Assembly (NCBI RefSeq): GCF_014648495.1
Contig: NZ_BMRF01000014.1
Location: 1-64,000 of the forward strand
Origin: Actinomadura cremea
GTDB lineage: Bacteria; Actinomycetota; Actinomycetes; Streptosporangiales; Streptosporangiaceae
DNA: 64,000 nt
Direction of reading: 5' to 3'
Positions 1-7,014 of the stretch are shown one piece after another. The notes under the pieces are model-generated. The model made no database searches. It was not told where the DNA came from and worked only from the letters and a program-made list of their open reading frames with translations. Made by a program: the position numbers and the translations under genes. Positions within the stretch are counted from its first letter, which is position 1. Each line of letters starts with the position of its first letter.

Positions 1-78
1 CTTCGCATCGGCCAGCTCGCGCACCGTGCTGCGCAGCAGCTCATGCTCCTCCGACGGAGCGTAGGCGGGGAAGTCCAT
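1..78 (-). CDS. Acyl-CoA dehydrogenase, N-terminal fragment (runs off the window)
   Basis: Only the first 26 codons are present, reading MDFPAYAPSEEHELLRSTVR and then ELADAK. The pattern of an early Glu-rich segment followed by LR..VRELA is typical of the N-terminal helical domain of acyl-CoA dehydrogenases (FAD enzymes that desaturate acyl-CoA at the alpha-beta bond). The ATG has a good ribosome binding site (GGAGG, 4 nt upstream). The catalytic part lies outside the window, so the substrate cannot be judged. Two inverted repeats lie just upstream and may regulate the gene. Confidence 0.7.
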   Translation of the reverse strand, partial: MDFPAYAPSEEHELLRSTVRELADAK

Positions 79-117
79 CGTGCCTCCATGTGGCCAGGCC
101 GTCCGGGGGACGTTACT

Positions 118-143
118 TTGACGGTCAATATTTGGACGCCAAA
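118..143. promoter_or_regulatory. Two adjacent inverted repeats upstream of the acyl-CoA dehydrogenase gene
   Basis: TTGAC-G-GTCAA (118-128) and TTTGG-ACG-CCAAA (131-143) are perfect short dyads two bases apart in an AT-richer pocket, 40-65 bp upstream of the dehydrogenase ATG. Actinobacterial acyl-CoA dehydrogenase genes are often controlled by TetR-type repressors that bind such dyads. The operator role is inference; no regulator gene is visible next to it. Confidence 0.4.
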
Positions 144-219
144 ATAAGAGACCGACCGGACGCCCGTCAAGGCGACGCACGTCACGCCGGAGCGCCGCGC
201 CACCCGCGGTCTCGCCGTG

Positions 220-292
220 TGCCGCCCAGAGGACTCGAACCTCTATACCCGGGGTAAGAGCCCGGTGCCCTTCCAGATTGAACGAGAGCGGC
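220..292 (-). tRNA. tRNA-Lys (anticodon CTT)
   Basis: The reverse strand folds into a full cloverleaf. The acceptor pairs GCCGCTC with GGGCGGC (one G-U), the anticodon stem CCGGG/CCCGG encloses loop CTCTTAC, which gives anticodon CTT, and the T-arm carries GTTCGAG. The discriminator base is A and no CCA is encoded. The D-stem (GTTC/GGGC) contains G-U pairs. It is the last gene of a four-tRNA array and lies 15 bp downstream of tRNA-Gly. Confidence 0.85.
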
Positions 293-307
293 TCGCTTCT
301 CGCGCCG

Positions 308-380
308 AACCGCACCCGGGATTCGAACCCGGTTCTTCTGGGTGGAAACCAGACGTCTCAGCCATTAAGACCTGTGCGGT
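308..380 (-). tRNA. tRNA-Gly (anticodon TCC)
   Basis: The acceptor stem ACCGCAC/GTGCGGT is perfect and starts with A rather than the usual G of tRNA-Gly. The anticodon stem TCTGG/CCAGA encloses TTTCCAC, giving anticodon TCC. The D-stem GTCT/AGAC and a GTTCGAATC T-loop are intact. The discriminator is U and no CCA is encoded. It is third in the array, 26 bp after tRNA-Arg. Confidence 0.82.
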
Positions 381-406
381 GTGAACGGGACCATCAGGGC
401 CCGCCG

Positions 407-479
407 TGCCTCCACCAGGAATCGAACCTGGAATCTCCGCATTCGTAGTGCGGCGCTCTGTCCGTTGAGCCATGAAGGC
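407..479 (-). tRNA. tRNA-Arg (anticodon ACG)
   Basis: The acceptor GCCTTCA/TGGAGGC has one G-U pair. The anticodon stem CCGCA/TGCGG encloses CTACGAA, giving anticodon ACG, whose A34 would be edited to inosine by TadA to read CGU, CGC and CGA. The D-stem GCTC/GAGC and T-arm CCAGG..CCTGG are perfect, the discriminator is A and no CCA is encoded. It is second in the array, 10 bp after tRNA-Ala. Confidence 0.85.
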
Positions 480-489
480 GTGTTCTGCG

Positions 490-563
490 TGGACCAGGCC
501 GGGCTCGAACCGGCAACCTTCCGCTTGCAAGGCGGACGCTCCTCCACATTGAGCTACAGGCCC
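490..563 (-). tRNA. tRNA-Ala (anticodon TGC)
   Basis: The anticodon stem TCCGC/GCGGA encloses CTTGCAA, giving anticodon TGC. The D-stem GCTC/GAGC and the T-arm GCCGG/CCGGC with TTCGAGC are intact. The acceptor GGGCCTG/CTGGTCC has a T-T mismatch at the sixth pair and lacks the G3-U70 pair in its usual context, although G3 does face U70. The discriminator is A. This is the promoter-proximal gene of the array. Confidence 0.8.
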
Positions 564-810
564 ATGCGTGCGCGTGGGGTCCCGCGAAAGGCGGGGACGA
601 GAAAGGCCGCGGGGACGTCGTCCCGGCGGCCTCCGATCGAGCCGTGCCGGCTCTACAGGGAGGCTTTTCGGGAGGCCGCTCGTCGCCCGGCGGCTCGCTG
701 CCCTCGCTCGGCGCTCATCTCACGGCTCCCTTCTTCGCTCTTTCGGTGCGGTGCGTTGGATATATGGTGCGCGCTTCCGGGTCGCGGGCGCAACGGGTTT
801 TCGCACCGAT
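564..810. other. Intergenic stretch upstream of the tRNA array, no gene seen
   Basis: No reading frame here has a ribosome binding site or a recognisable product. On the minus strand a TATATCC hexamer near 755-762 could be the -10 of the tRNA array promoter, but I cannot find a well-spaced -35. The rest is GC-rich and featureless. Confidence 0.4.
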
Positions 811-853
811 GAAAAAAGGGGCCGGGGAGGAGGTGCGGGCCTCCTCCCCGGCC
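811..853 (-). terminator. Strong intrinsic terminator of the LPFR micro-protein gene
   Basis: A perfect 14-bp stem (GGCCGGGGAGGAGG with its complement) and a 6-nt loop are followed on the minus strand by CCC and six T residues. This is the most canonical rho-independent terminator in the window. It lies 22 bp beyond the stop codon of the small gene upstream, which supports real, abundant transcription of that gene. Confidence 0.85.
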
Positions 854-875
854 CGACGGCGACCGGGGTCCGGCG

Positions 876-1013
876 TCAGACGCCCCTACGACGGGGACGG
901 CTCGAACGGCGGTGCGACGGCGACAGTAGCCGCTGTAGTACGCGGAACGGCAGCGTGACGACACTGATGATCGTGCCGATGATCGCGTTCAACGCTGCAC
1001 TGATGCGGCGCAT
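876..1013 (-). CDS. LPFR-motif small protein (45 aa)
   Basis: The gene encodes a 45-residue protein that starts MRRISAALNAIIGTIISVV and continues TLPFRVLQRLL into a basic tail rich in Arg. It matches the pattern of the short actinobacterial proteins named after an LPFR motif (LPFR at residues 21-24), whose function is unknown. One hydrophobic amphipathic segment (about residues 8-30) suggests membrane association. The ATG has an excellent AAGGAG site 9 nt upstream, and a strong terminator follows the stop, so it is a single-gene unit. I infer a membrane-associated micro-protein; the biochemical role is unknown. Confidence 0.72.
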   Translation of the reverse strand: MRRISAALNAIIGTIISVVTLPFRVLQRLLSPSHRRSSRPRRRGV

Positions 1014-1057
1014 GATCTCTCACTCCTTCGGTCTTCCGTTACCGCCTAGTTACCCCC

Positions 1058-1906
1058 TCATGGAGAAGTACACCGATTCGGCGGAAGAGTTTTCGTGCCG
1101 ATGACGACCGTGGCGTGAAACTCCTCGGAGTGCGCGACCTCCGCGGCCAGGCCGCCGCGGGCGACCGCGTCCAGCGCGTCCGCGACCTGCCGCTCGCTCG
1201 TCTCGGACAGCAGCCGGCCGCCCGGGGCGAGCCAGCCGGCCGCGTCCGCCGTCACCCGCCGCAGGACGGCGAGTCCGTCGCCGCCGCCGTCGAGGGCGAC
1301 GCGGGGCTCGTGGTCGCGGGCCTCGGAGGGCAGCAGCGCGACCTCCTCCGACGGGACGTACGGGACGTTGCAGAGCAGGACGTCGACGCGGCCGCGCAGG
1401 CTCGCGGGGAGCGCCTCGAACAGATCGCCCTCGTACACCCGCCCGCCGGCGGGTTCGACGTTGCGGCGGGCGCAGCGCACCGACTCCGGTTCGATGTCGG
1501 CGGCGTGCAGTTCGTACTCGTCCAGGCCGGCGACGAGGGCGGCGCCGAGCGCGCCCGAGCCGCAGCACAGGTCGACGACGACGGGACGCGGCGGGGCCAG
1601 GGCGGCGGCCCGGCGGACGAGGTACTCGGTGCGGCGGCGCGGCACGAACACGCCGGGCGCGACGCCGACGCGCAGGCCGCAGAACTCGGCCCAGCCGACG
1701 ACGTGTTCGAGGGGCAGGCCGGCGGCCCGCCGCTCGACCATGGCGTCCAGCTCGGCCGGGGTGCGGGCGGTGGAGAGGAGCATCCGCGCCTCGTCCTCGG
1801 CGAAGACGCACCCGGCTGCGCGCAGGCGGGACACGACGGGGTCGAAGGACGACGCGGGAAAGGATGAAGCGGGCATGGATGAAGCGGGCATGAAGGAAGC
1901 GGGCAT
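1058..1906 (-). CDS. Putative protein N5-glutamine methyltransferase, PrmC-related
   Basis: This 282-residue class I SAM-dependent methyltransferase has the glycine motif VDLCCGSGALGAAL (about residues 112-125) and the motif CNVPYVPSEE (about 180). In PrmC/HemK enzymes the latter is N-P-P-Y and binds the target glutamine; here it is N-V-P-Y, as in PrmC-related proteins of unknown substrate. The length is close to PrmC, and no prfA lies nearby. The N-terminus carries repeated MPAS(S/F) pentapeptides from a 15-bp tandem repeat, which gives in-frame ATGs every five codons. The first has AAGG 5 nt upstream, so I chose it. Confidence 0.75.
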   Translation of the reverse strand: MPASFMPASSMPASSFPASSFDPVVSRLRAAGCVFAEDEARMLLSTARTPAELDAMVERRAAGLPLEHVVGWAEFCGLRVGVAPGVFVPRRRTEYLVRRAAALAPPRPVVVDLCCGSGALGAALVAGLDEYELHAADIEPESVRCARRNVEPAGGRVYEGDLFEALPASLRGRVDVLLCNVPYVPSEEVALLPSEARDHEPRVALDGGGDGLAVLRRVTADAAGWLAPGGRLLSETSERQVADALDAVARGGLAAEVAHSEEFHATVVIGTKTLPPNRCTSP

Positions 1907-1907
1907 G
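1848..1907. repeat. 15-bp tandem repeat at the 5' end of the PrmC-like gene
   Basis: The unit GATGAAGCGGGCATG occurs twice exactly (1863-1892), once with two changes (1893-1907) and once degenerate (1848-1862). Because 15 is a multiple of 3, copy-number change keeps the frame. On the coding strand each good copy supplies an in-frame ATG, so the repeat gives a ladder of alternative starts. Confidence 0.85.
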
Positions 1908-2090
1908 GCGCCTTTCGGGATGCTGCGGGCGCCCCGGTCACGCTCGACCGGACGGAGGCACCCGGGCTGATCGAACAGGAACGGGTCTCACCTCCTCCGG
2001 TCGTCGTGAACGAGCGCCACCGTACCGGAGCGGCCGGGGCACGGGCGGCGCGGGGCCAGAATGGAGGATCGCCGACAAGGGGGAGGGCAC

Positions 2091-2894
2091 GTGTCCACGA
2101 ACGCGGAACTGCGGGCCGACTGTGCCGACTGCCGCGGGCTGTGCTGCGTCGCGCTGCCCTTCACGGCGTCGGCCGACTTCGCGGTCGACAAGCCCGCGGG
2201 ACGGCCGTGCGCGAACCTCCTCGCCGACTCCCGCTGCGGCATCCACACGGATCTTCGCGGCCGGGGCTTCGCGGGCTGCACGGTCTTCGACTGCTTCGGG
2301 GCGGGGCAGAAGGTCTCGCGGGTCACCTTCGGCGGGCGCGACTGGCGGGAGGACGGCGACGTCGCGCGGCGCATGTTCGCGGTGTTCCCGATCATGCGCG
2401 ACCTCCACGAGGTGCTCTGGTACCTGGTGGAGGCGCTCGCACGGCCCGAGGCGGCCCCCGTCCACGGCGAACTGCGCCGGATTCGGGAGGAGGTCGAGGC
2501 GCTCACGCACGGGACGTCCGAGGAACTGGCCGAGGTGGACGTGGCGGCGGTGCGGGGACGGGTGGGGCCGCTGCTGGCGCGTGCCGGCGAGCTGGTGCGC
2601 GCGGGCGTCCCGGGGCGCAGGCGCGACCGTCGCGGCGCGGACCTCATGGGCGCCCGGCTCAGGGGCGCCGACCTGCGCGGGGCCTGCCTGCGCGGCGCGC
2701 TGCTCATCGCGGCCGACCTGCGCGGGGCGGACCTGCGGACGGCCGACCTGCTCGGCGCGGACCTGCGGGACGCCGACCTGCGCGGCGCCGACCTCACCGG
2801 GTGCCTGTTCCTCACGCAGCCGCAGCTCGACGCGGCCCGCGGCGACGCGGCGACGCGGACGCCGGAGCGGCTGCGGCGGCCCGCGCACTGGTGA
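2091..2894 (+). CDS. Cys-rich pentapeptide-repeat protein
   Basis: The predicted protein has 267 residues. Its N-terminal third has a cysteine cluster (C11, C14, C18, C19, then C..C and a GFAGC..FDC segment) suited to binding a metal or an Fe-S cluster. A helical middle follows, and from about residue 184 to 242 run consecutive A(D/N)LxG-type pentapeptides ([21 protein letters not shown]), which should form a short right-handed beta-helix. I chose the GTG start because GGGGGAGG lies just upstream; the earlier in-frame ATG lacks one. Function is unknown. Known pentapeptide proteins include DNA mimics that protect gyrase, but this repeat run is short. Confidence 0.75.
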   Translation: MSTNAELRADCADCRGLCCVALPFTASADFAVDKPAGRPCANLLADSRCGIHTDLRGRGFAGCTVFDCFGAGQKVSRVTFGGRDWREDGDVARRMFAVFPIMRDLHEVLWYLVEALARPEAAPVHGELRRIREEVEALTHGTSEELAEVDVAAVRGRVGPLLARAGELVRAGVPGRRRDRRGADLMGARLRGADLRGACLRGALLIAADLRGADLRTADLLGADLRDADLRGADLTGCLFLTQPQLDAARGDAATRTPERLRRPAHW

Positions 2895-2973
2895 CCGCCC
2901 GCCCCCGTCCGGCGGCTCGTTTGGTCCCGTGACCAGGGGGAATCTCCGCCGGGCACGTCGATGAGGGGGCCAG

Positions 2974-3540
2974 GTGGGGCGGGTCGACCGGTGGGGCACG
3001 GGGGTCGCGGCCGCCGTGCTGGCCGTCCTCGGCGGCGGGCTGCCGCTGCTGGACTCGGCCCTGGGCCGCGGCGGGCGTCCGCTCGCCGCGGGCGCGGTCG
3101 TCGCGGTCGGGACGGAACGGGGCGGCGTACGCCCGGTGCGGATGGCGGTGCCGTCCGCGCGGTGGGTGCTCAGCGCGGAACGGTCGTCGCTGGCGACGAA
3201 CGCGGCGCTGCTCAGCGGTGGGGTCGTGGTGAACGTCGGGGCGGTGCTGCCGCTCGGCGCGGCGGACGCGCGGGACCTGTGGCACGGGCTCGGCCGGATC
3301 GTCGCGGCGGGCGGGGCGGCGCGGCTGCACGCCGATCCCGCGGCCTTCACGACGGCCGAGGGCCTGACGGGTCTGACGGGACGGCTCACCGCGCCCGGCC
3401 GCGTCGGGCTGGCGGGCGTGTTCACGACCGGGGCGATCGCCGCCAGGGTGACGGCGACCGGCCCGCCCGCGGCGTTCCGGGAGCTGGCGGGCGAGATCGA
3501 GGCGATGGTGCGCTCCCTCACGATCGCGGCGGGCCGGTGA
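2974..3540 (+). CDS. Membrane-anchored hypothetical protein upstream of prsW
   Basis: This 188-residue protein begins at a GTG preceded by GAGGGGG. One hydrophobic segment (about residues 8-28) is followed by an Ala/Gly/Val-rich soluble region without a family I recognise. Its stop overlaps the start of the next gene (GTGA), so the two are almost certainly translationally coupled. A single-pass protein coupled to an intramembrane protease is a reasonable candidate partner or substrate, which is inference only. Confidence 0.6.
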   Translation: MGRVDRWGTGVAAAVLAVLGGGLPLLDSALGRGGRPLAAGAVVAVGTERGGVRPVRMAVPSARWVLSAERSSLATNAALLSGGVVVNVGAVLPLGAADARDLWHGLGRIVAAGGAARLHADPAAFTTAEGLTGLTGRLTAPGRVGLAGVFTTGAIAARVTATGPPAAFRELAGEIEAMVRSLTIAAGR

Positions 3541-4637
3541 CGAGGCGTCCGGCGTTCTGGCTGTGGGCCGGGGCGTCCCTGCTCGGGATCTGGCTCGCGT
3601 TCGAGGCGTGCGGGGGGCTGGTGCGGGAGTTCCCGGCGGGCGCCCTCGTCGGGTTCGCGCTGCTCGCGCCGGCGCTCGTCCTGGGCGTGTGGGCGCTGCG
3701 ACGGACGCATCCGGTGCGGGTCCGGCCGCTCGGGGCCGCGCTGCTGGCGGTGGCGTGGGGCGGGCTGGCGGCGTTCGGGGTGGCGCTGCCCGCGAACGCG
3801 GCGTTCCTGGCGGTCCTCGGGCAGACGGCCGGGCCGGGGTTCGGCGCGGTGTGGGGCGCGACGATCGCGGCGCCGGTGAACGAGGAGCCGTTGAAGCTGC
3901 TGGGGGTCGCGGTGCTGGCGCTGGCCGTCCCGTGCGCGGTGCGGGGGCCGCTGGACGGGTGGGGCTACGGCGCGCTCGCCGGGCTGGGCTTCCAGATGTC
4001 GGAGAACTTCCTGTACGTCCTGAACACCATCGTCCTGACCGGGGCGACGCAGGACGTGGGCGCCGCGTTCGTCTCGTTCGCGGGGCGGGTCGTCGGCGGC
4101 GCCTGGTGGAGCCACTGGGCGATGACCGCGGTCGCCGGCGCCGGGCTGGGCCGCCTGCTGGGCCGCGCGTCCCGGACGAACGCGGCGCTGGCGGCGGGCG
4201 CGCTCCTGCTGGCGATGGTCCTGCACGCCTGGTGGGACGCGCCCGTGCTGGGGGGCGCGGCGCTGCTGCCGTTCAAGGGCCTGCCGATCCTGCTCGCCGC
4301 GGTCGTGACGTACCGGCTGGCGCGGCGCGGCTACCTGGCGCACTTCCGGCGGGCGGCGGACGCGGAGACGGCCGGGGGCGTCCTGGTGCCGGGCGAGCGG
4401 CACGTGCTCACCTACCGCAAGTGGCGGCGCAAGGAGCGCTGGGACGTCCCGAACGGCGAGCCGCGGGTGCTGCTCGCGCGGCTCCGCGCCGCGGAGCTGG
4501 ACCTGCTCGAGACCGGGCTCGGCGGCCTCGAGGCCGACCCGGACGCGCCCGAGCGGCTGCGCGGCGACATCCGGGAGCTCCGGCTGCGGCTCAACGCTTC
4601 CTGGCGGCGCCCCGGCACGGCGCGGGCCGTCCGGTGA
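3537..4637 (+). CDS. prsW: PrsW-family intramembrane metalloprotease
   Basis: This 366-residue polytopic membrane protein carries the PrsW/CPBP-type motifs: N-EE-PLK (near residue 117), SENFLYV (near 155), a histidine in WWSHWAM and a last one in LHAWWD. The glutamates and histidines are expected to bind the catalytic zinc inside the membrane. In Bacillus, PrsW performs site-1 cleavage of an anti-sigma factor; no sigma/anti-sigma pair is visible here. The hydrophilic C-terminal 100 residues contain a short SHOCT-like basic segment (TYRKWRRKERWDVP). It starts at a GTG overlapping the preceding stop. Confidence 0.85.
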   Translation: MTRRPAFWLWAGASLLGIWLAFEACGGLVREFPAGALVGFALLAPALVLGVWALRRTHPVRVRPLGAALLAVAWGGLAAFGVALPANAAFLAVLGQTAGPGFGAVWGATIAAPVNEEPLKLLGVAVLALAVPCAVRGPLDGWGYGALAGLGFQMSENFLYVLNTIVLTGATQDVGAAFVSFAGRVVGGAWWSHWAMTAVAGAGLGRLLGRASRTNAALAAGALLLAMVLHAWWDAPVLGGAALLPFKGLPILLAAVVTYRLARRGYLAHFRRAADAETAGGVLVPGERHVLTYRKWRRKERWDVPNGEPRVLLARLRAAELDLLETGLGGLEADPDAPERLRGDIRELRLRLNASWRRPGTARAVR

Positions 4638-4711
4638 GCCGCGCCGTTTGCCTCTCGTCCGCCCGGGTACCGGCCCGTCGGGAATTCGCTCTCGGCCAGG
4701 GAGAACGCAGC

Positions 4712-6433
4712 ATGGCGCAGGGGAAGGGCGGGTCGAAGGCCGGGAGGCTGGAGAATCTCGCGTGGGGTGTGGATGATCGGCTGGGCGCGGGCGAATTCCT
4801 GAGGCGGAACATCACCAAGGCGTTTCCGAAGCACTGGTCGTTCCTGCTCGGTGAGATCGCCCTCTACGCGTTCATCGTGCTCATCCTCACCGGCGTGTTC
4901 CTCACGCTGTTCTTCAAGCCGAGCGGCTCGGAGATCGTCTACGACGGCTCGTTCACGCGGTTGCGGGGCGTGACGATGAGCGAGGCGTACGCGTCGACGC
5001 TGCACATCACGTTCGACGTCCGCGGCGGGCTTCTGATGCGGCAGATCCACCACTGGGCCGCGAACATCTTCCTCGCGGCGATCGCGATCCACCTGATGCG
5101 CATCTTCTTCACGGGCGCGTTCCGCAAGCCGCGGGAGATCAACTGGCTGATCGGCGTGACCCTGTTCGTGCTGGCGCTCGCCGAGGGGTTCGCCGGCTAC
5201 TCGCTGCCCGACGACCTGCTGTCGGGCACCGGCCTGCGGATCATGTCGGGCATCGTGCAGTCGATCCCCGTCGTCGGGACGTACCTGGTCATGTTCGTCT
5301 TCGGGGGCGAGTTCCCGAGCACCTCGGAGTTCATCCCGCGGCTGTTCACGGTGCACATCCTGCTGATCCCCGCGCTGCTGCTCGCGCTGGTCACCGCGCA
5401 CCTGATGATCCTCTGGCACCAGACGCACACCCAGTGGCCCGGACGGGGGCGGCGGGAGCAGAAGGTCACCGGCGAGCCGACCTACCCGGCGTTCGCCGCG
5501 CAGAGCGGCGCGTACTTCCTGTTCACGTTCGGGCTCCTGGCGCTGATGTCGGCGGCCTTCCAGATCAATCCCATCTGGCTCTACGGGCCCTACGAACCGG
5601 ACGAGATCTCGTTCGGGTCGCAGCCCGACTGGTACGTCGGGTTCCTGGAGGGGTCCCTGCGCATCATGCCGCCGCTGGAGACGAGCCTGTGGGGGCACAC
5701 GGTCTCCTGGAACGTGCTCGTTCCGGCGGTGCTGCTGCCCGGGGCGTTCTTCACGCTGCTCGCGATGTACCCGTTCTTCGAACGCTGGGCCACGGGCGAC
5801 GAGCGCGTCCACCACCTGCTCGACCGGCCGCGCAACGCCGCCACCCGGACGGCGATCGGCGCGGCCGTCATCGCCTGGTACGGCAACCTGTGGGCGGCCG
5901 GCGGCAACGACATCATCGCGTGGCAGTTCCACATCCCGCTGTTCTGGACCACCTGGTTCTTCCGCGTCGGGTTCGTCGTCTTCCCGATCGTCGCGTTCGT
6001 CGTCGCCCGGCGGATCTGCCTGTCGCTGCAGCGCCGCGACCTGCAGCAGCGCAAGGAGGGGGTGGAGAGCGGGCTGATCTCGCTGACCCCCGACGGGGAG
6101 TTCACCGAACGGCACGAGCGGTCGTCGGACGAGCGGACGGCGCTGCTGCAGACCCGGCAGCCCCGCGAGCTGCTGGCCGCCTACCCGCACCACATCCTGC
6201 CGATGCCGACGCCCGGACGGGTCCGCACCCAGGCGCGGACGCGGGCGAACCACTTCTACCTCGACTACCAGGTCGTCTCGCAGGGCGGCGGCCAGGGACG
6301 GGCGGACGGCGCGTCCCCCCGGCAGCGGGCCCAGATCGAGGGACGGCCGCTCGAGAGCGCCGCGGAGCGCGGTGACCGGAGCAGGCTCGGCAGGCTGCGC
6401 GAGTTCGTCGGGAAGAGATTGGGGAAGCGGTGA
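4712..6433 (+). CDS. qcrB: Cytochrome b subunit of a bc1-type complex (orphan QcrB)
   Basis: The 573-residue protein is a quinol oxidase-side cytochrome b. Helix II has H113 and H127 and helix IV has H215 and H230 as the haem b ligands; the 15-residue spacing in helix IV is the b6-type spacing. The Qo-site motif is SQPDWY (303-308), as in actinobacterial QcrB. The hydrophilic C-terminal tail of about 130 residues is also actinobacterial. QcrC and the Rieske protein QcrA, normally immediately upstream, are missing, as is any oxidase gene, so this looks like a second stand-alone copy. AGGGAGA precedes the ATG. Confidence 0.9.
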   Translation: MAQGKGGSKAGRLENLAWGVDDRLGAGEFLRRNITKAFPKHWSFLLGEIALYAFIVLILTGVFLTLFFKPSGSEIVYDGSFTRLRGVTMSEAYASTLHITFDVRGGLLMRQIHHWAANIFLAAIAIHLMRIFFTGAFRKPREINWLIGVTLFVLALAEGFAGYSLPDDLLSGTGLRIMSGIVQSIPVVGTYLVMFVFGGEFPSTSEFIPRLFTVHILLIPALLLALVTAHLMILWHQTHTQWPGRGRREQKVTGEPTYPAFAAQSGAYFLFTFGLLALMSAAFQINPIWLYGPYEPDEISFGSQPDWYVGFLEGSLRIMPPLETSLWGHTVSWNVLVPAVLLPGAFFTLLAMYPFFERWATGDERVHHLLDRPRNAATRTAIGAAVIAWYGNLWAAGGNDIIAWQFHIPLFWTTWFFRVGFVVFPIVAFVVARRICLSLQRRDLQQRKEGVESGLISLTPDGEFTERHERSSDERTALLQTRQPRELLAAYPHHILPMPTPGRVRTQARTRANHFYLDYQVVSQGGGQGRADGASPRQRAQIEGRPLESAAERGDRSRLGRLREFVGKRLGKR

Positions 6434-6474
6434 GACGCCCGAATCCTTCCGGGACGAGCGGGCAGTACCGGACC

Positions 6475-6927
6475 ATGGATGAGATCAAGCTGAGCAGTCC
6501 CGAGTTCGCCGACGGCGGCCCGATCCCGGCCGTCCACTCCCACGAGGCGGGCGACCTGTCCCCCTCGCTGGACTGGACCGGCGTGCCCACCTCGGCCGTC
6601 GAGCTCGTCCTTACCTGCGACGATCCGGACGCGCCCGGGGGCACCTTCACGCACTGGATGCTGGCGGGCATGCAGCCGGAACGCGACGGCCTGTCGGCCG
6701 GGGAGGACGCTCCGCGCATCGCCAAGGGACGCAACGGGTTCGGCGCCAACGGCTACGGCGGCCCGCACCCGCCGCACGGCGGCGCGCCCCACCGGTACGT
6801 GTTCACGATCAGCGCGCTGGTCGAGCCGTCCGGGCTGACGTCCGGCTTCTCCCCCGACGACCTGCGTGAGGCGCTGCGCGGCAAGGTCGTCGCGACCGGC
6901 ACGCTGACCGGAACCTACGCCCGCTGA
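6475..6927 (+). CDS. YbhB/YbcL family Raf-kinase-inhibitor-like protein (PEBP)
   Basis: The protein has 150 residues, the usual length for bacterial PEBP proteins. It contains the anion-binding signature CDDPDAPGGTFTHW (about 58-71) and the later PHRYVFTISAL segment. The family binds phospholipid head groups or small anions in vitro, but its role in bacteria is not settled. The gene lies 41 bp after qcrB on the same strand and may be cotranscribed with it. It ends against a convergent gene. Confidence 0.88.
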   Translation: MDEIKLSSPEFADGGPIPAVHSHEAGDLSPSLDWTGVPTSAVELVLTCDDPDAPGGTFTHWMLAGMQPERDGLSAGEDAPRIAKGRNGFGANGYGGPHPPHGGAPHRYVFTISALVEPSGLTSGFSPDDLREALRGKVVATGTLTGTYAR

Positions 6928-6947
6928 GGCGCCCGCCGAAACCGGGC

Positions 6948-7014
6948 CGTCCGTCCGCCGAACCGTCCGCGAGCCGTCCGCCGGGTGCCGGACGGACGGC
7001 TCGGCGGACGGACG
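6948..7014. terminator. Nested inverted repeats between convergent genes
   Basis: CGTCCGTCCGCCGA (6948-6961) pairs perfectly with 7001-7014, and an alternative inner hairpin pairs GAGCCGTCCG (6971-6980) with 6993-7002. The outer arm abuts the stop codon of the minus-strand gene. There is no T-run, so this is a probable bidirectional transcript end rather than a textbook terminator. Confidence 0.5.

Noticed and set aside
381..812. Open frames overlapping the tRNA array
   Set aside because: The region folds into four tRNAs; the frames have no ribosome binding site and break the RNA genes.
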